DNA from: CAZJOD01 sp964547525
GTDB taxonomy: Bacteria; Bacillota; Clostridia; JAAYHZ01
Direction: 5' to 3'
DNA: 8,079 nucleotides
Assembly: GCA_964547525.1 (NCBI GenBank)
Contig: CAZJOD010000166.1
Coordinates: 1 to 8,079, forward strand
The translations under genes were made by a program, and so were the position numbers. The notes under the pieces were generated by a model that was not told the origin of the DNA, ran no database searches, and saw only the letters and a program-made list of their open reading frames with translations. Shown here piece after piece: positions 1 through 6,761 of the stretch (its first letter is position 1; every line of letters starts with the position of its first letter).

Positions 1-346
1 GTGAGCAAAACAATGCGTTTTGAAAATCCGGAAAATTAACGACCCATCCTAGACAGAACATAATGATAGGTACTCCGTATAATAAGCACATATACTTAAT
101 AGTTTTATACTTACCGGCATACCCGGCCTTTTGTAATTCTCCGGTTGCCGATTTATAGATTCGATAGCGGGATATCTTTTTTGTGACAGCCTCCAACAGT
201 ATGTTGTCAGGCTCATTCTTTAAATCTTCAATATCTTTATAAATGAACACTTTACAATAAAAAGTATTTTTTTTACCTAACCATAAATATATTATGTTTC
301 TTAATAAAAGATAATATATAACAAAATTAACAACTACTATCCCCAT
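1..346 (-). CDS. tadC: TadC-like type II secretion system F-family membrane protein, 5' part only (cut by window edge)
   Basis: This reading frame is open from ATG 346 to the left edge, about 115 codons, and the C-terminal part lies outside the window. The N-terminus is hydrophobic (residues about 3-23). A charged cytoplasmic stretch follows, with the segment ELQKAGYAGKYKTIKYM (residues 70-86), which has the 'L..AG..gk.t...f' style of TadC/GspF-like platform proteins, and then a second membrane segment (about 86-103). The assignment rests on this style and on position directly after tadB; the diagnostic T2SF domain is not in view. The start is chosen because GAGG lies 13 bases upstream, a rather long spacing, and no better in-frame start exists. 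An ATG at 357 gives only six codons. Known role of the family: inner-membrane platform of Tad/Flp pili, paired with TadB. It is in the same frame as tadB, 15 bases after its stop codon. Confidence 0.72.
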   Translation of the reverse strand, partial: MGIVVVNFVIYYLLLRNIIYLWLGKKNTFYCKVFIYKDIEDLKNEPDNILLEAVTKKISRYRIYKSATGELQKAGYAGKYKTIKYMCLLYGVPIIMFCLGWVVNFPDFQNALFCS

Positions 347-361
347 GTTTGTTTCATTACC

Positions 362-1294
362 TCATTCTTTAAATTTTGTAATACTCATGAACATGAATGT
401 ACCTAATGTAAATATAATTAGAAATATCAACAGCATGATCCTTCCCGGATTTGTTTCCAAATAGAAGCTTTGAATTTTTTGATTTGTTTTGAGAAAGTAC
501 CAAGCCATAAACAATACCAAAAACATGATGAATACTATCAATGTTCTATCACCGTGAGTTGATATTTTTCTTTTGTTACTCTCCTCTTGTATTTTGTACA
601 ATCTGCTTTCCATCCCCGATAATAAAACACTGCCGTCTCCTCTGAATTTAATGTTTTGTTTTATATTTAAAATCGCATCTTTAAATTCTGTGTCGTCAAA
701 CCTTTTTGAGAAACAATCCAGAGCATCCATAGGATGTATACCACATCTTACTTGGATTATAAGATCCTTTACATATGTGTTTAGAGGCTCTCTAAGACCG
801 GATTCGGAGGCTTTTTCAAATGCATAAAATATATCGTTTTTTACTGAACACCACCTGGCCAATACAGATATAAAAGACGCCAGTTCGTTTTTAATTTTTT
901 CATTATTTTTGTTAGCTAAGAAATCTAAGCATATTAACGGAACCTCCGCTAGTAACAATGATAATATTAAAGGTGGTAAAGTCACATTCATTTTGGATAC
1001 TGTTATACAAAAGACTGTAATTACAATAACCGTTTCAAGAAATATCAATAAATTCAAGTTGAAAAACGGTAAATACCTTTTTATATTAGTTTTATCTATA
1101 TACCTGTTTTGTAAAAAAGTTAAAACTTTACTTTTATATCTTGGTATCTCAACACCTTTATGCTTAACAAAAGCTCCGATAACACTTTTTTTCAGTTTTT
1201 CGATTCTATCAAAAAATATCGATACAAAAAAATATGAGAATGTTAATAACGTTATATATAGTATCGGCTCTATAAATCCTGAAAACGTTTTCAT
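362..1294 (-). CDS. tadB: TadB-like type II secretion system F-family membrane protein
   Basis: About 310 residues. Hydrophobic segments lie near residues 9-28, 81-99, 106-124, 250-268 and 285-304. The soluble part between (about 130-245) is typical of a T2SF domain: a helix with ELASFISVLARW, then an FEKASESGLREPL segment and a GIHPMDALDCFSKRF segment. Members of this family form the inner-membrane platform of Tad/Flp pili together with TadC and work with the TadA ATPase. The start is set at ATG 1294, because AAAAGGAG (1309-1302) lies 7 bases upstream. An in-frame ATG six bases earlier (1300) would leave only one base of spacing. ATG 1294 overlaps the tadA stop as ATGA, so translational coupling is likely. 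Length and topology suit a complete TadB. Which of this protein and the next is the true TadB is assigned from gene order. Confidence 0.85.
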   Translation of the reverse strand: MKTFSGFIEPILYITLLTFSYFFVSIFFDRIEKLKKSVIGAFVKHKGVEIPRYKSKVLTFLQNRYIDKTNIKRYLPFFNLNLLIFLETVIVITVFCITVSKMNVTLPPLILSLLLAEVPLICLDFLANKNNEKIKNELASFISVLARWCSVKNDIFYAFEKASESGLREPLNTYVKDLIIQVRCGIHPMDALDCFSKRFDDTEFKDAILNIKQNIKFRGDGSVLLSGMESRLYKIQEESNKRKISTHGDRTLIVFIMFLVLFMAWYFLKTNQKIQSFYLETNPGRIMLLIFLIIFTLGTFMFMSITKFKE

Positions 1295-2526
1295 ATACAT
1301 ACTCCTTTTGATAGCAATCTGTCGGAAGGCGAAAATACAGTTTCACCCGTCTGTCTATGGTATAATATCTTAGTGACTGCGGTTTCGGAGTCTGCATCAA
1401 AGCCTGTTACCTCCAATATTTCCTCAACCCTAAAGTTTTTCATATAAACCACCGCATCAATGCCTTCAGCTGCCATCTGCATTATAGTCCGTTCACTATA
1501 GGAAGAACTCTCTCCCCTTGCCAGTGCCATTAATCTAGCAAAGACAGCTTGAGCGTTCTCCGCATGAATTGTACCGGTACATCTGTGTCCTGAAAATGAC
1601 GCTTTTATAAAATCCCAAGCTTCATTACCTGTGATCTCACCTATACAGTAAGTATCAAGCGACATGGTCAGTCCGTCTCGGATTAAGTCTTGCAACGTTA
1701 CATCAATACCACCTTCATTTTTCTTTTTAATTCGATGCTGTATACAATAAGGTTTGTTAGGATAGATTTCACAGTCCGATTCTGCAATCAATACTCGTTC
1801 CATCTCGGGCATTGAATCTACGAACGCCCGCAGAAGTGTTGTTTTGCCTGCGGCTCCTTTACCACAGAAGATGACTGTGGCATCGCACTTGGCCATAGAT
1901 TCGATTAATTTTTTAATCTGTTTGTTAACCATACCTAATTTCAACAAATCATTAATATCGTAAGCCGTTTTACGGTGTTTTCTTATACTTATGGTCGGTC
2001 CGGTAATACTTCGAGGTCTTACCGATAAATTGATCCTTAAACGATTTTTTTCATCGGTTACTCTACAATGATTATCATTCTCGTTTAATATCCCGTTATT
2101 TCGAATTGCGATTAACTTACAATAAGTATCGAATATCCGTTCATTTCCGAAACTTATGTCAAGTTTTTCTCTTATACCATTTCTTTTGATTACGAAACGG
2201 TTATATGATGTTCCGTCAATATCGGTTATTTCTTCATCATCAATGTATTTTTGCAATTCACCGTAACCGAACAAAAAGTCAAAAACCCTTTTAATAAGAT
2301 CCTCCCTTTTAAACAATGTACGGTTTTTCCCACTGTCTATTATCCTGATAATTTCGTTTTCCAAAGCCGTATTTTCCAATCTTCCTTCAGCGACATCAAT
2401 AACCATTTCCGGTTTATGAATAAGAATTTTTTCAGTTATAGATATTAAAAAATCATTGAAATCGTTTTCTTTTATATTTTGCTTCAGTTCCGATACCTGT
2501 ACTTGTAGACTATGTACAACCGGCAT
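1291..2526 (-). CDS. tadA: TadA/CpaF-type secretion ATPase (Tad pilus motor)
   Basis: About 411 residues from ATG 2526. The order is that of CpaF/TadA: an N-terminal helical region (1-90); an N-terminal domain with DIDGTSYNRFVIKRNG (about 102-117); a conserved SVRPRSITGPTISIRKHR stretch (168-185); Walker A GKGAAGKT (222-229); a Walker B/Asp-box region ending CIGEITGNEA (294-303); and a His-box-like GHRCTGTIHAEN (313-324). Known role: a hexameric cytoplasmic ATPase powering Flp/Tad pilin assembly, working on TadB/TadC. All nucleotide-binding elements look intact. Two starts are possible. ATG 2586 has a weak AGGA at 7 bases, overlaps the kinase stop by 14 bases and adds 20 residues. ATG 2526 has a strong AAAGGAG at 7 bases and is preferred. 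It is followed by tadB with an ATGA overlap and lies downstream of the kinase/TadZ-like gene. Confidence 0.92.
   Translation of the reverse strand: MPVVHSLQVQVSELKQNIKENDFNDFLISITEKILIHKPEMVIDVAEGRLENTALENEIIRIIDSGKNRTLFKREDLIKRVFDFLFGYGELQKYIDDEEITDIDGTSYNRFVIKRNGIREKLDISFGNERIFDTYCKLIAIRNNGILNENDNHCRVTDEKNRLRINLSVRPRSITGPTISIRKHRKTAYDINDLLKLGMVNKQIKKLIESMAKCDATVIFCGKGAAGKTTLLRAFVDSMPEMERVLIAESDCEIYPNKPYCIQHRIKKKNEGGIDVTLQDLIRDGLTMSLDTYCIGEITGNEAWDFIKASFSGHRCTGTIHAENAQAVFARLMALARGESSSYSERTIMQMAAEGIDAVVYMKNFRVEEILEVTGFDADSETAVTKILYHRQTGETVFSPSDRLLSKGVCI
1301..1309 (-). promoter_or_regulatory. Ribosome binding site deciding the tadB start
   Basis: AAAAGGAG followed by T on the minus strand. 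It leaves 7 bases to ATG 1294 but only one base to ATG 1300, so it selects the downstream start, which overlaps the tadA stop codon as ATGA. Confidence 0.7.
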
Positions 2527-2533
2527 ATTCGAT

Positions 2534-2540
2534 CTCCTTT
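2534..2540 (-). promoter_or_regulatory. Strong ribosome binding site favouring the inner tadA start
   Basis: AAAGGAG on the minus strand, 7 bases before ATG 2526. The alternative upstream start (ATG 2586) has only AGGA at the same spacing, so this site argues for the shorter protein. Both could be used. Confidence 0.6.
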
Positions 2541-2572
2541 TCACCAGATAATTATAATACGGACCACTGTTT

Positions 2573-4247
2573 TTATCTGTTAACATATCTTTTTCCTGTT
2601 TTAAAATTTGCTTTTATAACACCGATTTTTTTTAGCAAAGAAAAATACTCCTTAGCTGTAACCGGACCTGCAACTTTTGAAAAACATTTTTTATCATTAC
2701 TTAAAGAAATTCTCTTTTTATTTTCTGTAACATGTCCTATGAACCTTGATTCGGTGAGTTCATATAACAAAGGTACCGGCAACAAACCCGCCGATGCTTC
2801 GCACCACGATACCACTTTAAATTTTTTCGACGGAATTCTCTGTTTTTGTTCTAAAAATGAAATCTGTGAATTTAATGTTCTCAATGATGCGATATCAGTT
2901 TTTCCGGCATATATATTTAAATCGGATGCGATCAAACAAAATAATGTATATGAATCGTATATAAATTTGTTAACATTGATTATCACTTCATCAAAGTATT
3001 TCAAACATTTATCTAAAAACTTTACAAGGCACTCGTTAGAAAAGTATTCATAATTATTCATGTTGAAATTACCTGTAACAATAAAAAGATTATCTTTCGA
3101 TCCCGCTTTCACACATGCGTCCGATAAAGATTCTTTGTTTATATTGCCTTTATACAAGTTTTCCATTAAAACATCCACTCCTGACAACGGTACACCTGCC
3201 ATGCTTTTTTCAATATACATTTTAGTTCCCATGTGAATGTCTATTCGGGGATCTAATAGATTAAAATCAACCAATAATACTTCACCGTCAATAAAAGCCG
3301 AAGTAAAATATGCAAATTCACAAGCAAATTCGGGGTTATCCCACACGGTGATAATCATTCTCTCTTTTGTATTGTTATTAAGCTTATAATCATTTGAATT
3401 AACATATTTCACCTTATCCAAACGGTCCAAATCCTCTAGAACATCTTCGAACATCTGATAACGTTGTTCAGGATCATTTGCCATACACTTTGCCACTATC
3501 TTTTTTAAAAACGGTGACACATGTAGGTCATCTTTCTCAGAAAATTTTTTTCCGATATCTTTATCACCGGGCAAGCTTTTTTTAATCAAGCAATTAATCG
3601 TCATTCCGAATCCATATATATCGGTTCTTTTATCGCTTTGACCGGAGCCGTATTGTTCAGGTGCCGCAAATCCGTTCGTACCGATATATACGGTGTCATT
3701 AGAGGCTTTTTTGTCATAATCCCTTGCAATTCCGAAATCGACCAGACGAACAGTTCCGTCTTTCATTATCAGGATATTTTGAGGTTTTAAATCACGATAT
3801 ATTATAGTTCCACTTTTATGGTTATGAAGATATATCATAACGCGACATAATTCTTTTGCCCATTGCANNNNNNNNNNCATGATTGACAGGACGTACATCT
3901 TCAGTAATATATTCTTTTGCCCATTGCAGCAATCTTGATTCATCGGTAAGTTCATCTTCTCGAACTATTTTATCCGGTGTTTCTCCTTCTAAGTATTCCA
4001 TTACAATAAATGTATTAAGCTCCGTATCAATTACATCAAATACACGTGGTAAAGCCGGATGATTAAGTTTTCCCAGCATTAACGCTTCATCCATGGGATT
4101 TTTTACACAACCGCTCTTTGAAACCTTTTTTATAGCCCACATATTTCCTATGTTATTGTCTTGAGCCAGATATACCGTTGCCGAACCTCCTTGTCCGAGT
4201 ATATCGAGAATCTTATATTTACCGGCTATCTCATCTCCGATTTTCAT
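2573..4247 (-). CDS. Ser/Thr protein kinase fused to a CpaE/TadZ-like domain without P-loop; frame broken by an assembly gap
   Basis: Collapsing the repeated 18 bases around the N gap gives one frame of about 537 residues. The kinase domain (about 10-250) has a Gly-rich loop GQGGSATV (18-25), Lys40 in AIK, Glu54, a hinge at MEYLEGE, YRDLKPQN (130-137; Tyr for the usual His), DFG (150-152) and AAPEQYG (174-180). It appears active. No transmembrane or PASTA segment is visible. Residues about 275-460 have a MinD/ParA outline like CpaE/TadZ: strand MIITVW, a helix, then VLLVDFNLLDPRIDIHMG (303-320), the strand DEVIINVN, and SDLNIYAGKTDIASLR (421-436). The Walker A Lys/Gly residues are absent. The gene is directly upstream of tadA, the usual tadZ/cpaE place. 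Inference: polar localisation or regulation of the pilus by phosphorylation. The start has GAGG 6 bases upstream. The kinase call is firm; the second domain is moderate. Confidence 0.85.
3850..3928. repeat. 18-base direct repeat flanking the assembly gap
   Basis: The sequence ATTCTTTTGCCCATTGCA occurs at 3850-3867, directly against the N run, and again at 3911-3928. The copies are 61 bases apart. Removing one copy plus the material between them joins LLQWAKE to LCRVMIYLHN in one frame, which is the normal run of helix E before the YRDLKP catalytic loop. The roughly 33 unique bases at 3878-3910 would then be a spurious contig end. A true duplication is less likely. Confidence 0.8.
3868..3877. 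other. Assembly gap (ten N) inside the kinase gene
   Basis: Ten N in a row, the usual arbitrary scaffold gap. The minus-strand frame coming from ATG 4247 and the frame running to the stop at 2573 differ by one base across it. Both sides code QWAKE, which is duplicated sequence. It is best read as two contigs that truly overlap. See the flanking direct repeat. Confidence 0.95.
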
Positions 4248-4454
4248 ACCACACCTCTTTTATTAACGGATTACATTTACATTATAAATAATTTTTATAA
4301 AATTAGTGTCGTTTCTATTAAAATTATCATTTTTTGTTTTTTTTCATTATTTTCGATTATGCTTTTTTGCATAGATCATATTAGGTGTTTACTTCCCTGA
4401 TCAATTGTCATATAATAAGAAAATCAAATTTTTCTTTAAGGAGTAATAATATAA
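4248..4454. promoter_or_regulatory. Divergent intergenic region between the kinase/tad operon and the PurF paralogue
   Basis: About 207 very AT-rich bases hold the start signals for both directions. A small inverted repeat, TATGC-TTTTTT-GCATA (4358-4373), sits among long T tracts near the middle. For the minus strand, TATAAT at 4286-4281 is a possible -10 for the kinase/tad operon, but no convincing -35 box lies 16-18 bases before it. The kinase Shine-Dalgarno is GAGGTG near 4257-4252. Confidence 0.5.
4388..4416 (+). promoter_or_regulatory. Sigma-70-type promoter for the PurF paralogue
   Basis: A perfect -10 box TATAAT (4411-4416) is preceded, with a 17-base spacer, by TTTACT (4388-4393), which matches the -35 consensus at four of six positions. 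The start point would lie near 4423. That leaves about 30 bases of leader with AAGGAG at 4438-4443, 11 bases before ATG 4455, and no room for a riboswitch. Confidence 0.6.
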
Positions 4455-5858
4455 ATGGGCGGAGTATTCGGAGTGGTTTCAAAAAGCGATTGTGTAAAAG
4501 ACCTGTTTTTCGGTACCGATTATCACTCTCACTTAGGTACAAGCAGAGGTGGCATGGCTGTATGGTCGGGAAAAGGTTTTACCCGCTCCATACACAACAT
4601 AGAAAATACACAATTCAGGACAAAGTTCGAAAACGATCTTCCCGGTATGACCGGACGATTGGGTATAGGTTGCATAAGTGATACCGAGCCGCAACCTTTG
4701 ACCGTACGTTCTCACTTGGGAGATTACGCTCTTGTTACTGTAGGACGTATCAATAATATTACCGAACTGGCCGATCGGATGATAAAATATAACAATATAC
4801 ATTTGCTTGAGATGAGAGACGGTGATATCAATGCTACCGAGCTGGCTCTTGCATTGATTAACGAAGGTGAAAACTTTAAAGACGGGATCATAAACGCTCA
4901 AAAATCTATTGAAGGGTCTATGTCCATGTTAGTATGTACACCCGAAGGTATATATGCCGCCCGTGATCTTTTCGGAAGAACACCGCTTTTTATAGGCAAG
5001 AAAGAATGTGATACATATGCAGTATCTTTCGAATCATCGGCATTTCCCAATTTAGGATATAAAACAGAGTATGAGTTAGGACCGGGAGAAATTGTTTTTA
5101 TTACTCCCTATGGGATAGAACAAATATCACCTGCTAAAGATAAAATTAAAATATGCGCATTCCTGTGGGTATATTACGGTTATCCTTCATCCACATACCA
5201 AGGAATGAATGTTGAAGCCATGCGTTACCGCAATGGAGCGATCATGGCACAAAACGACGATGTTCAAGCCGATATGACAGCCGGTATTCCGGACTCAGGT
5301 ATAGCTCATGCCATAGGCTATGCCAATGAATCACATATCCCCTACGGTAGACCTTTTGTTAAATACACGCCGACATGGCCTAGGAGTTTTATGCCACAAG
5401 ATCAAAGTATAAGAAATCTGGTGGCTAAAATGAAGCTTATCCCTGTATATGAATTGGTATTCGGTAAAAGCATCATATTTTTAGACGATTCGATAGTCAG
5501 AGGAACACAATTAAGAGAAACAGTTGATTTGCTCTATGATTACGGTGTTAAAGAAATGCACATGAGATCGGCATGCCCACCCTTACTATACGCATGTAAA
5601 TATTTGAATTTTTCCAGGGGACGTTCAGAACTTGAGCTTATCGCACGAAAATCCATAAACGAGCTGGAAGGCGGAGAACCGGACAGTATTGAAGAGTACA
5701 CCGATTGCAAATCAGGGAAGTATTGTTGCATGTTACAAAGAATAAAGAAAAAATTGAATTTTTCAACTCTTAAATATCAAACACTAGACGACATGATAAA
5801 AGCCATAGGCCTTTCCAAAGAAAACATTTGCACTTATTGCTGGACAGGAAAAGAATAA
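4455..5858 (+). CDS. PurF paralogue (amidophosphoribosyltransferase-like) lacking the glutaminase cysteine
   Basis: 467 residues with the full PurF layout. PurF makes 5-phosphoribosylamine from PRPP and glutamine, using an N-terminal Cys nucleophile. Here the protein begins Met-Gly-Gly-Val-Phe-Gly, so the Cys of the usual CGVFG is replaced by Gly. The usual RYST and NG glutamine-site motifs read CISDT (73-77) and VGRIN (96-100). The phosphoribosyltransferase half looks functional: GIPDSG (277-282), PRSFMPQDQSIR (309-320) and PRPP loop IFLDDSIVRGT (341-351). Cys234, Cys381, Cys459 and Cys462 sit where Bacillus-type PurF has its Fe-S ligands, the last pair as CTYC near the end. It is monocistronic, with its own promoter and terminator, and not beside other pur genes. 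It may use ammonia, have another acceptor, or be regulatory. Family is sure; function is open. Confidence 0.88.
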   Translation: MGGVFGVVSKSDCVKDLFFGTDYHSHLGTSRGGMAVWSGKGFTRSIHNIENTQFRTKFENDLPGMTGRLGIGCISDTEPQPLTVRSHLGDYALVTVGRINNITELADRMIKYNNIHLLEMRDGDINATELALALINEGENFKDGIINAQKSIEGSMSMLVCTPEGIYAARDLFGRTPLFIGKKECDTYAVSFESSAFPNLGYKTEYELGPGEIVFITPYGIEQISPAKDKIKICAFLWVYYGYPSSTYQGMNVEAMRYRNGAIMAQNDDVQADMTAGIPDSGIAHAIGYANESHIPYGRPFVKYTPTWPRSFMPQDQSIRNLVAKMKLIPVYELVFGKSIIFLDDSIVRGTQLRETVDLLYDYGVKEMHMRSACPPLLYACKYLNFSRGRSELELIARKSINELEGGEPDSIEEYTDCKSGKYCCMLQRIKKKLNFSTLKYQTLDDMIKAIGLSKENICTYCWTGKE

Positions 5859-5862
5859 AACG

Positions 5863-5881
5863 ACGGGGCTTTCAGCCCCGT
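5863..5881 (+). terminator. Rho-independent terminator, probably bidirectional
   Basis: An 8-bp stem ACGGGGCT/AGCCCCGT with a TTC loop begins four bases after the PurF-paralogue stop codon and is followed by TTTATATTTT. On the minus strand the same stem is followed by TTTTATTC, so it can also stop the converging activation-domain gene, whose stop codon is about 50 bases away. Confidence 0.88.
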
Positions 5882-5931
5882 TTATATTTTAATCTTTTAT
5901 TTATTTATTAGTGTTAAATACATTAAATTTT

Positions 5932-6612
5932 TTATGTATCAAGCATTTTAATCATTTCTTCTTCGTTGAATTTTTCTCTTCTTGAAGGACAATTGTTTCT
6001 TTTGCATATTCTACAATTACAATAACCGTCTTTATGTTCGAAATATATACCTGACACCGATTTTAACGGGTACATAAGCATGGTATCATCCAGTCTGACA
6101 CCTATTCTCTCATATACAGGACCCATAAGTTCAAAAAGCTTTTTTTGTTCGCTGATTGGCCAATTTGGAATGGAACCCGGATTTACGACAGAAAGCTTAC
6201 AAGCACCAAAATCTTCTTCAAGTCTTTTTCTTAACACATCCAGAACAGGTTTTATTGAAGCTTGTCTTAAATCGTCCAGACAATAATTTAACATAATATC
6301 GTCTGTGTTTCTTCCCCAGCAGTCCAATTCAGGTCCACAGCTTGCTATAAAAGGATATACCTCTTTACAGCCGCATAACATCTCGGCTATAAATTTACCG
6401 GAAAATTTAATCCCATCCACAATAACATAATCCTCACCTGCACTGTCAACCGTAGACTTCTTAAAACACACCACCGGTTTTCCTATCCTTGAAATTTCCT
6501 CGCACGCAAGAACGATTTTTTCATATAAATAATCATCTTTTTCTATAGAATATTTTTCGGCTAGTTTTTCAGGATCCGGAAAATAATTAATCTTTTCAAT
6601 CTTCATCTCCAT
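5932..6612 (-). CDS. Stand-alone cobalamin-dependent methionine synthase activation-domain protein
   Basis: About 226 residues from ATG 6612. The hallmark of the MetH reactivation domain is clear: VNPGSIPNWPISEQKKLFEL (143-162), then IGVRLDDTMLMYPLKSVSGI (170-189). In MetH this domain binds S-adenosylmethionine and helps reduce and methylate inactive cob(II)alamin. Here it is a separate protein, as in Clostridia and Thermotoga whose MetH lacks the domain. The C-terminus carries CNCRICKRNNCPSRR (Cys198, 200, 203, 208), a cysteine cluster absent from the MetH domain proper that could bind a metal or Fe-S cluster (inference). The start is set at ATG 6612, because GAGAGGG lies 6 bases upstream; ATG 6630 has no such site. 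No metH or corrinoid methyltransferase gene is in view. It converges on the PurF paralogue. Confidence 0.88.
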   Translation of the reverse strand: MEMKIEKINYFPDPEKLAEKYSIEKDDYLYEKIVLACEEISRIGKPVVCFKKSTVDSAGEDYVIVDGIKFSGKFIAEMLCGCKEVYPFIASCGPELDCWGRNTDDIMLNYCLDDLRQASIKPVLDVLRKRLEEDFGACKLSVVNPGSIPNWPISEQKKLFELMGPVYERIGVRLDDTMLMYPLKSVSGIYFEHKDGYCNCRICKRNNCPSRREKFNEEEMIKMLDT

Positions 6613-6761
6613 AAAATACCCTCTCATCATTAATCATATTATTGTATTATAATTCCGTTTTAATTTATTATGTAAAATATACATGTTTATAAGTTTTATA
6701 TGATTTTATAATAAAATAAAGTCAATCGGTAGAATTATTATATTAATAGCAAATGGTAATG
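6613..6761. promoter_or_regulatory. AT-rich gap upstream of the activation-domain gene, with a weak promoter candidate
   Basis: About 150 bases, almost all A and T. On the minus strand TTTACA (6676-6671) and TATAAT (6651-6646) form a candidate promoter, but the 19-base spacer is longer than ideal. A TTGACT (near 6723) also lies further upstream. No cobalamin riboswitch or S-box-like structure and no GC-rich terminator after comFC was seen, so readthrough from comFC is possible. Confidence 0.35.

Noticed and set aside
909..1373. Plus-strand open frame of 154 codons across tadB and the end of tadA
   Set aside because: It is antisense to two well-supported genes, has low-complexity content, and shows no domain or convincing ribosome site.
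2739..3053. Plus-strand open frame of 104 codons inside the kinase/TadZ-like gene
   Set aside because: It is a mirror of the coding strand and has no recognisable protein features.
3850..3928. Phase-variation or recombination switch based on the 18-base direct repeat
   Set aside because: One copy abuts the ten N, which is the signature of unmerged contig ends, and only two copies exist.
3822..4247. Truncated kinase of 141 codons as a separate gene or pseudogene
   Set aside because: Its end is created by the N gap and the duplicated 18 bases; the frame continues normally once these are collapsed.
4385..4901. Overlapping open frames on both strands at the start of the PurF paralogue (plus 4385-4681, minus 4533-4901)
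   Set aside because: Both are out of frame with the clearly homologous PurF frame and lack their own signals.
6613..6761. Cobalamin riboswitch before the methionine synthase activation gene
   Set aside because: The region is nearly pure A/T, too short and without the GC-containing helices or B12-box of that class.
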